Under the pieces are notes generated by a model. It was not told where the DNA came from and ran no database searches. It worked only from the letters and a program-made list of their open reading frames with translations. DNA of 64,000 bases from Azolla caroliniana (Eukaryota > Polypodiophyta): assembly GCA_043228905.1 (NCBI GenBank), contig JBHGNT010000008.1, positions 11,470,001-11,534,000 on the forward strand, written 5' to 3'. The translations under genes and the position numbers were made by a program. Shown one piece after another: positions 21,752 to 31,871 of the stretch (positions within the stretch are counted from its first letter, which is position 1; every line of letters begins with the position of its first letter).

Positions 21752-22462
21752 TGTTAGGAAACAGGTCCCTCCGAATGATGAAGACCCAGTGAGAACCGGA
21801 TGAGGAGTACCCGACTACGGATGACCCGGTGAGAACCAGATGAGGAGTGCCCGGCTACGGATGACCGCATGAGAACCGGATGATGAAAACCCGGTTAGAA
21901 CCGGATGAGGAGTACCCGGCTACGGATGACCCGGTGAGAACCAGATGACGAGTACCCAGCAAGCGCCGGATTATGCAGGCCCGGTGAAGAGTGCTCACCA
22001 GATGAAGAGACATATTCGTAAATATGTTTCTGAGAGTCCATCGGGGCTATATTTGTAAATAGCCAAAAAGTCATTTTAGTATAAATATGACTTAGGGAAA
22101 ACTGTTGTTTAGGTCTGTGATGTTGTTGTTATTGTTGGCGCAAGATTAGAGCGCGCAACTGTGTACAGATAGAGTGAGAGAGAGGAAGAGGTTGTTGCCT
22201 CTATTGTAACCGCCGCCTGTGGCGAAGATAGAAAGCTCGAGGTTTTTGCCTCGGTGCTTTACCATGTTGTACATTCTAACAGAGTGATAGTTTACAGTCT
22301 GTGGGCTGCCATGGTTTTTCCCGTATTTGGGTTTTCCACATAAACATCCTGTGTACTCTTCTCCTCACTGTGTCATGCCTTCTTTCCCCGTTTTTCTGTG
22401 TTTTATGATTCTAAGCTCGGTTGTGGTCGAGCGTTGTTCATCAAGAGCGTGTGTTCCTGTCA
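21752..22462 (+). mobile_element. N3 5' LTR
   Basis: Starts TGTTAGGAAACAGGTCCC and ends CCTGTCA. It contains repeats of about 40 bp around ACCGGATGAGGAGTACCC and TATAAATA at 22080-22087 as a likely promoter box. Confidence 0.95.
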
Positions 22463-22465
22463 AAG

Positions 22466-22477
22466 TGGTATCAGAGC
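22466..22477 (+). other. N3 primer-binding site (tRNA-Met initiator type)
   Basis: TGGTATCAGAGC four bases after the 5' LTR, the standard complement of plant initiator-Met tRNA 3' end. Confidence 0.9.
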
Positions 22478-22492
22478 AAAACAACACAGAAA

Positions 22493-23263
22493 ATGGACGA
22501 TTCGTTGGGAGGCATGTTCAAGCTCACCAGCTCCAACTATTCGGTGTGGAAATCAAAGATGAGGGACATGCTCATGGTTAAAGATCTTTGCTTGCCAGTT
22601 CAGTTCGAGGACAAGAGACCGGACAAAATCGACGCCACGATATGGGAGGTGATGCACATGAAGACAACGACGTACATACGGTGCTTCATCGACATGAGCC
22701 TATACAACAACTTCAATGAAGAGAGCAAGGCTCATGAGCTCTGGGAGAAGATCGGCATTATGTTTCAAAACAAAAATGTTGTTAATCAGGTTTCGGTATT
22801 CCAAAAGCTAGTAAGACTCCGGTACCAAGATGGCTCCAGCATTGCGGAGCACGTGAATGCTTTCCAAGGGCTGATCCACCAGGCAACATCATTGGAAGTA
22901 ACTCTCGCCGATGAGGTACTAGCGCTACTACTCGGTTCCCTCCCGGATAGCTGGGAGACGTTGGTTGTCACCTTGGGCAACGCCGGGCCAGAAGGGAAAC
23001 GGTTATCCCTAGCAAGAGTAAAGTCGAGCTTGCTAGATGAGGAGGCGCGTCGGAAAGATAAGGATACGAGCTCCGACTCCAAAGCGCTCCTTACCGAATC
23101 GGAACGTGGAAGACAAAGGAACCGTAGTCCCCAAAACCGGGAGAAATCGGGGACACGGTCAAAGTCAAGGGGGAGGCCTACTTGCTTCTATTGCAGCAAG
23201 CCGAGACACTTCCAGAAGAACTGTCGGCATTTTCGGAAAGACAAGGAAACCGATGAGACGTAA
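22493..23263 (+). CDS. N3 Gag
   Basis: 256-residue open frame from the first ATG after the primer site (MDDSLGGMFKLTSSNYSVW). It has the copia Gag N-terminal signature F-L-NY-W, KMRDMLMVKDL, HELWEKIGIMFQNKN, LLGSLPDSWETLVVTL and a basic linker. A single CCHC knuckle, CFYCSKPRHFQKNC, keeps all four ligands but has Arg for the usual Gly before His. Gag would package the element RNA. It ends TAA at 23261; in a full element it would continue into protease, which is deleted here. Confidence 0.85.
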   Translation: MDDSLGGMFKLTSSNYSVWKSKMRDMLMVKDLCLPVQFEDKRPDKIDATIWEVMHMKTTTYIRCFIDMSLYNNFNEESKAHELWEKIGIMFQNKNVVNQVSVFQKLVRLRYQDGSSIAEHVNAFQGLIHQATSLEVTLADEVLALLLGSLPDSWETLVVTLGNAGPEGKRLSLARVKSSLLDEEARRKDKDTSSDSKALLTESERGRQRNRSPQNREKSGTRSKSRGRPTCFYCSKPRHFQKNCRHFRKDKETDET

Positions 23264-23936
23264 TGCACCACTAGAGTTGGTGCATACTTATGTGTGTCAA
23301 GTGGACACGAAGTCACATGCAAGATCGCAGTACTTCGTGACGTTCATAGATGACCACAGCCGGAAGCTGTGGGCCACACCGTTGAAGACGAAGGATTAGG
23401 TGTTATCCGTCTTCAAAGAGCTCCACACGAGAGTGGAAAGAGAAACCGGCCGGATGCTGAAGGCGGTTCCAGCAGATAACGGAGGTGAATACTAGGGGCA
23501 GTTCGAGGAGTACTGTCGCTCGAAGGGAATCCCGCTCGAATTTACCGTGCCAAAGACGCCGGAACTAAACAGGCTGGCCGAGAGGATGAACGGAACCATA
23601 ATGGAGAGGGTTCGGAGTAAGCTGGCACATGCAAGACTACCCAAGAAGTTTTGGGCTGAGGCACTGTCGACGTCGACATATGTGATAAACATATCACCCT
23701 CAGTACCCTTGGACGGAGACACGCCACAAAGAGTATGGACCGGTAAAGAAGTATCCTACCGGCATCTGAAGGTATTTAGGTGTCTTGTGTACGTGCATGT
23801 AGCTAAGGACCGGAGAGGAAAGTTGGATCCAAAGACCCGACCATGCATATTCCTCGGTTATGGCGACGATGAGTTCGGCTACCGAGTGTGGGACCTGGTC
23901 GACAAGAAGGTATTCCGTAGTTGAGATATTATCTTC
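23264..23936 (+). pseudogene. N3 integrase (5' deleted, stops)
   Basis: Begins abruptly after gag at LELVHTYVCQVD, so protease and pre-integrase are gone. The core shows FVTFIDDHSRKLW, then a TAG near 23398, an ADNGGEY motif followed by another TAG near 23493, TPELNRLAERMNGTIMERV (catalytic Glu) and KVFRCLVYVHVAKDRRGKLD. A TGA near 23923 ends the frame before the RT linker. Confidence 0.88.
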
Positions 23937-25436
23937 ATGGAGGACAAGACGCTCACCGACTGGGAGTCGGAGAAGAAGATAATGAACTCCGAGTCGACAG
24001 GTAAGGATCCATTCCATGATGAGCAGACCCAACCGGCAAGAGACCGGTTAGCACTCGAGGAACCAGCCGGTTACGGTGAGGATACCGAACCGGCAGAAGA
24101 AGAAGTAGAGGAAGCTGAAACTGGAACCGGCCAAGACCCTGAATTGGATTTGGATGAAGAGCAAATGGAGGAGCCGGTTACCGAAGCCCAGAGACGGAGA
24201 TATCCTCTCAGAGAGAGAAGGCCCCTCCGGAGATTTCCGGATGCAGAGCATGTGCTGCTAACCGATGATGGGGAGCCAGAAAGCTTCGAAGAAGCGAAGG
24301 ATGACACCCACAGCCGAAAATGGTTAAGTGCCATGCAGGATGAGATGGATTCCCTGCATGAGAACCATACGTATGAATTGGTGGAGTTGCCGAAAGGAAA
24401 GCGGGCACTCTGAAATAAGTGGGTGTACAAGTTGAAACCGGGAGATGCCGACAACCCCCCGAGATACAAAGCTAGGATCGTGGTGAAGGGGTTCCAGCAG
24501 AAGATGGGCGTGGACTTCGACGAGATATTTGCCCCGGTAGTAAAGATGACCTCCATCCGGACGGTGCTGAGTATAGCGGCAAGCATGGACCTCGAGCTAG
24601 AGCAGCTGGATGTGAAGACGACATTCCTTCACGGTGACCTCGAAGAAGAGATCTACATGCAACAACCGGAAGGATTCGTGGAGAAAGGGAAGGAGCACCT
24701 GGTTTGCCGGTTGAAGAAGAGCCTCTACGGGTTGAAGCAGGCCCCCCGACAATGGTACCGGAAGTTCGACTCCTTCATGACCGATCAAGGGTACCACAAG
24801 ACGTAGGCCGATTACTGCGTGTTTGTGAAGAAGTTTGAAGGAGGCGACTTCCTGATACTCCTTCTATATGTGGACGACATGTTGATCGTTGGACGGGACC
24901 AAGCCAAAATACGGATGCTGAAGAAGGCTCTCAACCGGACCTTCTCAATGAAAGACTTTGGTCCGGCAAGACAGATGTTGGGGATGCATATCATCCGGAA
25001 CCGGCCAACGAAGCAACTGTGGCTGTCACAGGAGAAGTACATGACAAAGGTGCTTCAGCGGTTCAACATGTCAAATGTGAAACCGGTCGGATCGACACTT
25101 CCGGCAAACTGCAGGTTATCCGGTAAGCAAAGCCCGAAGACGAAAGCAGAGAAGGTGGATATGATGAAGGTTCCATATGCCTCTGCTTTCGGGAGCTTAA
25201 TGTACGCAATGGTGTGTACTCGACCATATATTGGATATGCAGTCGGAGTGGTGAGCCGGTTTATGAGCAATCCCGGCAAGGAGCACTGGAACGCGGTCAA
25301 ATGGATACTCCGGTACTTGAAGGGCACTTCGAACATGTGTCTCCGATTCAGCTCTGGTAAACCTCAACTTGACTGTTTTACCGATTCGGACATGTCGGCT
25401 GATGTGGATACCAGCCGGTCTACATCGGGTATGTAA
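23937..25436 (+). pseudogene. N3 reverse transcriptase (stops)
   Basis: An acidic Glu/Asp-rich linker, then RYPLRERRPLRRF, AMQDEMDSLHENHTYELVEL, a TGA near 24411, KARIVVKGFQQKMGVDFDEI, LDVKTTFLHGDLEEEIYM and LYGLKQAPRQWYRKFDSFM. A TAG follows near 24805, then the catalytic LLLYVDDMLIVG near 24860-24890 and SAFGSLMYAMVCTRP. Apart from the stops and a frame break near 25435 the domain is well kept. Confidence 0.9.
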
Positions 25437-25843
25437 TGACATATGCAGGGGGAGCTGTTTCATGGCAGTCAAGGCTGCAGAAGACGGTTGCGCTGTCAAC
25501 CACGGAAGCGGAGTACATGGCGGTTGTGGAAGCCGGCAAGGAAATATTATGGATGAAGGACTTCATCGGAGAGCTCGGTATCCAGCAAGATGAATACCGG
25601 CTCTACTGCGACAGTCAAAGTGTCATCCACCTTACTAAGAATGCGGCCTACCATTCCCAGACAAAGCATATCCAGCGAAGGTATCACTGGATCCGGGAAA
25701 GAGTAGATGACCAGGAGTTTGCGTTGACGAAGATCCACACGGCCAAGAACGGGTCAGATATGCTGACCAAAGTACTAACACCTGACAAGTTGGATGCATG
25801 TTGGAAGCGGGTCGGACTGGTAAGACACCCCATGCCGGAGTGA
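25436..25843 (+). pseudogene. N3 RNase H
   Basis: One base out of frame with the RT just before it. VSWQSRLQKTVALSTTEAEY and LYCDSQSVIHLTKN carry the acidic residues, followed by HIQRRYHWIRERV and KNGSDMLTKVLTPDKLD. It ends TGA at 25841-25843 next to the polypurine tract. Confidence 0.88.
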
Positions 25844-25853
25844 AGGGGGAGTT
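25839..25853 (+). other. N3 polypurine tract
   Basis: GAGTGAAGGGGGAGT immediately before the 3' LTR. Confidence 0.8.
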
Positions 25854-26564
25854 TGTTAGGAAACAGGTCCCTCCGGATGATGAAGTCCCGGTGAGAACCG
25901 GATGAGGAGTACCCGACTACGGATGACCCGGTGAGAACCGGATGAGGAGTACCCGGCTACGGATGACCCGGTGAGACCTGGATGATGAAGACCCAGTTAG
26001 AACCGGATGAGGAGTACCCGACTACGGATGACCCGGTGAGAACCGGATGATGAGTACCCGGCAAGCGCCGGATGATGCAAGCCCGGTGAGGAGTGCTCAC
26101 CGGATGAAGAGACATATTCGTAAATATGTTTCTGAGAGTCCATCGTGGCTATATTTGTAAATAGCCGAAAAGTCATTTTAGTATAAATATGACTTAGGCC
26201 AAATTGTTGTTTAGGTCTGTGATGTTGTTGTTATTGTTGGTGCAAGATTAGAGAGCGCAACTGTGTACAGAGAGAGTGAGAGAGAGGAAGAGGTCGTTGC
26301 CTCTATTGTAACCGCCACCTGTGGCGAAGATAGAAAGCTCGAGGTCGTTGCCTCGGTGCTTTACCATTTTGTACATTCTGACATAGTGATAGTTTGCAGT
26401 CTGTGGGCTGCCGTGGTTTTCCCCGTATTTGGGTTTTCCACGTAAACATCCTGTGTACTCTTCTCCTCACTGTGTCGTGCCTTCTTTCCCCATTTTTTTG
26501 TGTTTTATGATTCTAAGCTCGGTTGTGGCCGACCGTTGTTCATCGGGAGCGTGTGTTCCTGTCG
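25854..26564 (+). mobile_element. N3 3' LTR
   Basis: 711 bp, same start as the 5' LTR. It ends CCTGTCG where the 5' copy ends CCTGTCA, then the CTTCG target copy follows. It shows scattered base changes from the 5' LTR. Confidence 0.95.
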
Positions 26565-26569
26565 CTTCG

Positions 26570-26952
26570 AGGTATAGTCAGTCAGCCACCGACAAATCGT
26601 GTTGTCGTAGGTTGCTCAACTCCTATCAGAGCTGAAGCTTCCTGGTTGTGGTGCTCGCGGCGAAGATCTTCTTCAGATTTTCCCACGCACCCTTCAGCGT
26701 TTTTGCATCCCGAACGTAGCTTAATAGTTGTTCTCCCACACAAGACGTGAAACAGTACAACACTTTGCTCGCCGATTGTTCCCACGCTGGGAATTCTTTG
26801 TGTGTCGATTCGGGTGCCGCGTCATTCGCTCCTTCGACATAACTCCAGTAACCGTGCCCAAGCAGGTACTGGTGCATCTTGTAGAACCAAGATTCGTAGT
26901 TGGTTCTGTCGAGCTTCTCCGTTGGAAGCGAGCTAGCCATTCCTTTGTCCAT
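26570..26952 (-). pseudogene. N1 gag, N-terminal part
   Basis: Minus strand from ATG at 26952: MDKGMASSLPTEKLDRTNYE, MHQYLLGHGYWSYVEG, VLYCFTSCVGEQLLSYVRDA and LKGAWENLKKIFAASTTTR. It continues beyond N3 at 21751. N4 has a close homologue at 46199, also opening MDK-MASSLPTEKL. Confidence 0.88.
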
Positions 26953-27022
26953 CGGTTTTCTTGTTCTTCTTCGTTGGTTTTTCCTTCAAGCACAGTCAAC
27001 TGCAAAGGTTTTCAACCCTCCC

Positions 27023-27034
27023 GCTCTGATACCA
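27023..27034 (-). other. N1 primer-binding site (tRNA-Met initiator type)
   Basis: On the minus strand TGGTATCAGAGC directly follows the N1 5' LTR. Confidence 0.9.
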
Positions 27035-27462
27035 TGAAAAGAATGGCGTGCGGAAGCAATATAGGAAACCGAACAACAGAAAACGCAGGTTTAATGGAAA
27101 GCTTAGGTTTGCACAGTACGCACGGGAGAGACAGAGAGAGAGAGTAAAAACCAGAAGTATATTCAAAATAATACTCAATCTATACATCGTGTGTGTTCAA
27201 TGAACAATTTTATACAAGTCCTTTTCGGACTGACAGAAGTACTACCAGTACTTCAATGCTCATTAAGGAGCCCCTACACTAACTCCCAAATATATTCCTT
27301 GCAGAATATCTTTCTGATGGCCTCACGGTTTCTGCACCGATCCGGCCTTCCTACGCACCGGTCTACGTACCGGTACCGATCCGGCCTAACCGATCAGTCC
27401 CAACCGATCCGGTCCTCAACTTGCTCAGCCGATCCGGCCTATGTTGAGCTTGTCTGTCAACA
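27035..27462 (-). mobile_element. N1 5' LTR
   Basis: 428 bp. Compared with the other N1 LTR (375 bp) it has an extra block of about 53 bp near 27386-27438 containing repeats of CCGATC-GG type. The outer end CAACA abuts ATTAT. Confidence 0.9.
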
Positions 27463-27808
27463 ATTATCCACAATGGAGGCTGAGTATATTGCTGCCATAG
27501 AAGCTAGTAAGGAATTGTTATTGGTAAAGAAATTCCTACAAGAGTTGGGGCTAACCCAAGAACGGTACATTTTGTATTGTGATAGCCAAAGTGTTATCCA
27601 CTTAAGCAAGAATTCTTCCTTTCACTCTAAGTCAAAGCACATTGATGTTAGATACCATTGGATTAGAGATGTGCTTGAAGAAAAGAAAATGCACATTGAG
27701 AAGATACATACCAATGAGAATGGTTCTGACATGATGACTAAAAGTTTGTCAAGGAAGCAGCTTGAAGTTTGCAAACAAAAGGCAAACTTGGTTGAGCCCC
27801 CCACTTGA
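27463..27808 (+). pseudogene. H1 RNase H, 3' part
   Basis: Resumes the H1 frame after N1: LSTMEAEYIAAIEASKELLL, LYCDSQSVIHLSKNSSFHSK, HIDVRYHWIRDVLEEKKM and NENGSDMMTKSLSRKQLEVC, ending TGA at 27806-27808. Together with 7990-8028 it gives the RNase H of H1. Confidence 0.9.
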
Positions 27809-27810
27809 TA

Positions 27811-27824
27811 CAGAGGGGAAGAAT
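27811..27824 (+). other. H1 polypurine tract
   Basis: CAGAGGGGAAGAAT just upstream of the 3' LTR. Confidence 0.8.
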
Positions 27825-27918
27825 TGTTGGGGCTTGTCCACTCAAGTGGAGCCCACAACATTGAGTCGGCTAAATGCCGAATAGGTTTAAGGCAAGTTAT
27901 AATTAGTTGTATTTACAT

Positions 27919-27955
<37 letters not shown>

Positions 27956-28748
27956 TGTATGTATGTATGCCTTTTTCTTTTTTGTATGTTTTTTTTGGGT
28001 GTGTGTCTTCTTGTGTGTTTGTGTGTGAACATAGATATAAACATTGGACTACAAGAAGACAAAAGCTGAAAAATAGAAAAAGAAGAAAATGAGAGACAGT
28101 GTGACCTGATTTCAGAGAGAAAAACATAGAGCGAAAAAACAGATTTTTTGAGAGAAAACAGAGAGTGAAAAACAGAGCGCGTTACAAAGAAAAGTTGCAC
28201 ATGAGTGAACAGAACTAAGGCTGGAAAAACAGAGATTCGAGAAGAAGAGGTGTGTGAGAAAAACACAACAAAGCTTCTGCAAGAAAACAGAAACAAGTGT
28301 GAGATCTCGAGAACAAGGTGATTAAGAGCGTGAACTCATTGCAAGTGTAAAGACGGAGATCTAGCGAGGTTCTATCTGGACTACCCAAAAGAGTCACAAC
28401 AACTCTTCTGTCCACTTGTAACAGGTTTGTTTATTCTGTGTTTTTGGTTATTTTTCTGTTGTTTATCCTATCTGGTAGGGTGAATATTGTATCCAAGGCG
28501 CTAGTCTTGAAATATATGCGCATATCTCTAGAGTAAGCTTTGGAGGCTGTCAACACCTTGTATACTCAGAAAATAGTGAATTTGTTTCAGAACCTAAGGT
28601 TCCCGTGGTTTTTCCCAAATTTGGGTTTTCCACGTTAAATCTCAGTGTACTCTCTCTCATTTCATCTTGTGGTTTCATCTATTGTTTATCAAGTGTGAAT
28701 TGTGTTTGAAAGTTTAAATTATACTGATTCTGCTCCATATTCCCAACA
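27825..28748 (+). mobile_element. H1 3' LTR
   Basis: 924 bp, TGTTGGGG to CCCAACA. It contains a (TATG)n run at 27927-27969 and, near 28590-28640, a TTCCCGTGGTTTTTCCC-type stretch also seen in the N3 and N5 LTRs, which marks this as a related family. Confidence 0.92.
27927..27969. repeat. (TATG)n microsatellite
   Basis: About ten TATG units inside the H1 3' LTR. Confidence 0.95.
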
Positions 28749-29924
28749 GTATCTATGTAGTCTATGTTGCTATTGCTGTTAATCTCAAATGTTGTATATA
28801 ATGAAACTAAGAAGAAATTTGTTAGTACCAATGCAAGATTAATATAATATTGACAATGATGTTAACCATAGTATTAGGCGACTTATTTCTATTGATTCTA
28901 TTACTGAAATGTTGACTACTATAAACTTTGTGAATTACAAACTTAGTGACAACAAGAGTTGCTTTGGAGAGGCAAATGAGCTTATCCGAAAGGTTTGTCA
29001 CTTAGAGAGAGATGATGAACTCCATGCTAAGAATTTAGTAGAGGCAAACGAGCTTACCTAAAGGGTTTATCACTCGGAGCGAGATGATAAACTCCATGGT
29101 AAGAGTCACCTCGCACTATTTAGTAGAAGAATGAGTCAAACTTTGCACCAACAAATAAGATCCATCTAGTGAAGATGGAGAAGACATCCCATGGGGTTTT
29201 GCGATGGGCAAAATGACAAAATTTCCCTTGCTCTCTGTTCATCGTTATGCAGTATTTGTTAATATACATCTCTCAAACAAACCAAAAACTGCAGTGTTTT
29301 GCTTTCATAGGTCACGTTGTTGGAGGGGCAGGGAGAAGTGGCCTAACTGCTGTTTTTCCTGCAGAGAAAAAGATGAACAGCACAAAGAAAGCAACGCACA
29401 GGAAAAACTCACACAATATTTTTGGCTGGCACTCAAAACCCTTCATAGATATTAAATTATATACCTAGTGATAAATAATGAGAATTTCCTTTCTGGCTTT
29501 TCTCACTATGTATCATACGTTAGGTTCTCCAAAGACGTTAGTGCATTCTTTCTCTTCTTCTTCTTCATCATCTCTCTCAAAGAAGGATAATGTGTTGGTC
29601 ACATCATCCACATTTCCATTCTTTTTAACATATTTATTCTTCTTCTCATTATGATAAGACAAATACTTGGACCTTAAATCTAACAACTTGCAACACTTTA
29701 CAAAAAACCAATGAGATTGGATGAATGACTTTTTGTTCTCCATCAAACTTTTTCTTAAGATTTAAGCTATAACCGACTACCTTCCAACATGGCAGTGCAA
29801 AAGAAGACCCTCTCTTTCTCACCATGTCAACTCATACATATGAAATTTGCATCATGGTGACATTAGTCATACTGCACGCGCCATTACTTATTACTGGTAG
29901 CATATTTCAACATTAATGTGAAGA

Positions 29925-29927
<3 letters not shown>

Positions 29928-29972
<45 letters not shown>
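29928..29972. repeat. (CT)n microsatellite
   Basis: About 22 uninterrupted CT units. Confidence 0.95.
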
Positions 29973-29977
<5 letters not shown>

Positions 29978-31007
29978 GGATTAAAGTACGCTTTTCCACA
30001 ACGTAGATCATACATTTAGCATTTAGTAGGAGATAAAAGCACTTTCATGAGATGGGAAGGAGATATAAGAGATGGATTTCAAAGTAGGACCGTAGGTCGA
30101 TAATGTGATGAGAGCTCATAGCAATTTGCAAGTATTGGTTAAGGCATGAAGAATGGGTAGAAATTTTAGTTCGATACTGAGTTTGATCTAAAGGTTTGTA
30201 CGTTGCATTCTAAACCTAATTCCCCTTTTGCTCCTAATCATGAAGTACTCGTGAGTATGGGAGGGCAACATCCCCTCCCTGCCCATGAAAATACGAGCTT
30301 CATATTTTATATTAGCCTTCTCAACCATTCGCGCATACACATAGATGTTGGCATGGTATTCTGGCGGAGGATAACGAGAGAGCGTATGATATGGTCCAGG
30401 CTTAGGTCATGACTCATAACATGAAGAGGGAAACTGTTAAAAAAGCGTCGTACTATGATATGGTTGCGTTATTTCCTAAACGTTGTGATTTTGTTTTGTT
30501 GGAGTAAGAAGTAAATATTAATATTAACTTTTAAGAGAAGCAAGTACAAAATTGAGAAGCTGCATGCACATCCACCCATATGTTGATAGGTGGGGTCCGG
30601 GGACATTCATTCATTTAGCATAATGACCAGACCTCTTTCCCAATATTATCTTAAGATTAATTTTCAATGAGTTGATACACACACAAGCGGGCGCGCACTC
30701 ACAGTCCAATACAGACCTCCATAACAACAAATTTGGCAGCAACCTCTGATGACCAATTGTTCCTTCAATCATGATGATGAGTAGCATCTTCCGATGCGAG
30801 CGCTAGGCTATGGTGAAATGCGAGGAAATGATTTGTCTCGGGAGTTCATTAGATAATGCATACATATCCACCCAGTTCGAAAAGCCATCATGAAAACCGT
30901 GTTTCATTCTCGGGAGAAGGAAGAGTTTGTATTAGTTATATTGTATGCCAACTTGGCAAGGTCCCTTTGTTTAATCTAAAATGCCCTTCCTAGGGTGTAT
31001 ACAAAGA

Positions 31008-31036
31008 ATATATATATATATTGTATATATATATGT
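31008..31036. repeat. (AT)n microsatellite
   Basis: AT repeat interrupted once by TG. Confidence 0.9.
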
Positions 31037-31298
31037 ATAGCCTTTGCTTGGAAACTGACCGAACTCCTTTTTTCTCTTTTAACAAAACAACTTAGTGAGT
31101 GATGGATAGATACAAAGATAGCTTTATTGGTACGTGAAGCAATCAATTAATACATACATAGAAACCCTAGCACTCCTAAATGCTTGAGCAACTTACATCT
31201 GTGGGTCCTTATTTGGGTTGAGCCTGATGAGTAGGAAGAAAACTATAGGATAATTAGGGTGCTCTTTTTTTTGAGATTGGGAATGAGATTTTGAGAAA

Positions 31299-31321
31299 GA
31301 GAGAGAGAGAGAGAGAGAGAG
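31299..31321. repeat. (GA)n microsatellite
   Basis: About 11 GA units, in the region expected to be 3' UTR or 3' flank of the bHLH gene. Confidence 0.9.
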
Positions 31322-31548
31322 GTTGCAATACTAAAGCAGCAGCTTGTTGTGTGGAAAATTTAAAAAGGGCCAAAAGAGTTGAAGGAAGAGGAGGATACAT
31401 TTTAATTATAAAAATATATAATATGTGTATGTATGTAGATCTTATAATCTTGGGCAAGAATGAAGGAAGATAATTCAATGAATATATACCATGATATAAT
31501 AATTAATTTGTTCAGTTTATGAGATTATTTTTTGATTGTTGCTGGGGC

Positions 31549-31571
31549 GGGGGGGGGGGGGGGGGGGGGGG
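31549..31571. repeat. Poly-G run adjoining the bHLH stop codon
   Basis: Twenty-three G on the plus strand, so a C run begins directly after the TAG stop of the minus-strand gene. Length may be unreliable. Confidence 0.85.
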
Positions 31572-31871
31572 CTAGGAGAGGGTGGGAAAACGCATTTGGA
31601 CAATGCTCTGGAGCTCATCCATTACTTCCCATGAATTACTCCCCCTTCTCCTCCTACTACTACTTGTACTGATTCTATGACTACTACCACCAGTTGCTTC
31701 ATCATGATCATTACCATCATCGACATCATTGTCATCATGTGAACCTCTGTCTGCTGCTACTACCACCGCCACCGATGATATTGTGGCTGTAGCTGGAATA
31801 TTGTCGGTAGTAGCTGCAGTGTTTGGAGGAGGATGTGCTGCTGCTTCAACTACATGATGTTGTTGTTGCTG
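31572..31871 (-). CDS. bHLH exon 5
   Basis: 99 codons plus TAG. Acceptor TATGCAG falls before a CAG/CAA run, so a shift by one CAG is possible without changing frame. It ends WEVMDELQSIVQMRFPTLS. Confidence 0.88.
   Translation of the reverse strand, partial: QQQQHHVVEAAAHPPPNTAATTDNIPATATISSVAVVVAADRGSHDDNDVDDGNDHDEATGGSSHRISTSSSRRRRGSNSWEVMDELQSIVQMRFPTLS

Larger units (their letters stand above)
21752..26564 (+). mobile_element. N3: Ty1/copia element inserted in N1 gag
   Basis: Flanked by CTTCG at 21747-21751 and 26565-26569. Two LTRs of equal length (711 bp), an initiator-Met-type primer site, gag, integrase, RT, RNase H and a polypurine tract are all in order. Protease and pre-integrase are deleted and pol carries stops, so it is not autonomous now. 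The equal LTR lengths suggest a fairly young insertion; the number of LTR differences was not counted. Confidence 0.95.
8029..27462 (-). mobile_element. N1: Ty1/copia element on the minus strand, inserted in H1
   Basis: Flanked by ATTAT at 8024-8028 and 27463-27467. The outer ends are TGAAAAG and TCAACA, and joining the flanks restores the H1 RNase H frame. Reading on the minus strand the order is LTR (27462-27035), tRNA-Met-type primer-binding site, gag, protease, pre-integrase, integrase, a short RT start, RNase H, polypurine tract and LTR. Most of RT is deleted. N3 split gag and N2 split integrase. It belongs to the same family group as N4. Confidence 0.93.
6780..28748 (+). mobile_element. 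H1: host Ty1/copia element (Tork-like), carrying nested insertions
   Basis: The outer element of the nest begins with TGTTGGGGCTTGTCCACTCA at 6780 and ends with CCCAACA at 28748. Its flanks GAATC (6775-6779) and GTATC (28749-28753) match at four of five bases, consistent with a mutated 5-bp target-site duplication. Its own parts are 6780-8028, the duplicated piece 8485-8802, and 27463-28748. All else between is later insertions. Its 5' LTR, gag, protease and integrase are lost in one deletion. The RT and RNase H sequence resembles the Tnt1/Tork branch; that placement is from memory of the family. Confidence 0.85.
28749..31571. other. Intergenic region with microsatellites, no supported gene
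   Basis: Short open frames here (for example 29513-29746 minus, Lys/Glu-rich) have no recognised domain and no supporting context. An imperfect tandem duplication lies at about 28970-29110 (two copies of GAGGCAAA-GAGCTTA followed by GAGAT-AACTCCATG). The right part is the 3' flank and 3' UTR of the bHLH gene. Confidence 0.5.

Noticed and set aside
27191-27462. Gene starting in the N1 LTR and running into H1 RNase H
   Set aside because: A chance fusion frame across the insertion junction.
29513-29746. Small Lys/Glu-rich protein on the minus strand
   Set aside because: No recognisable domain; flanks give no splice or start support. Possibly an old gene remnant, too weak to annotate.
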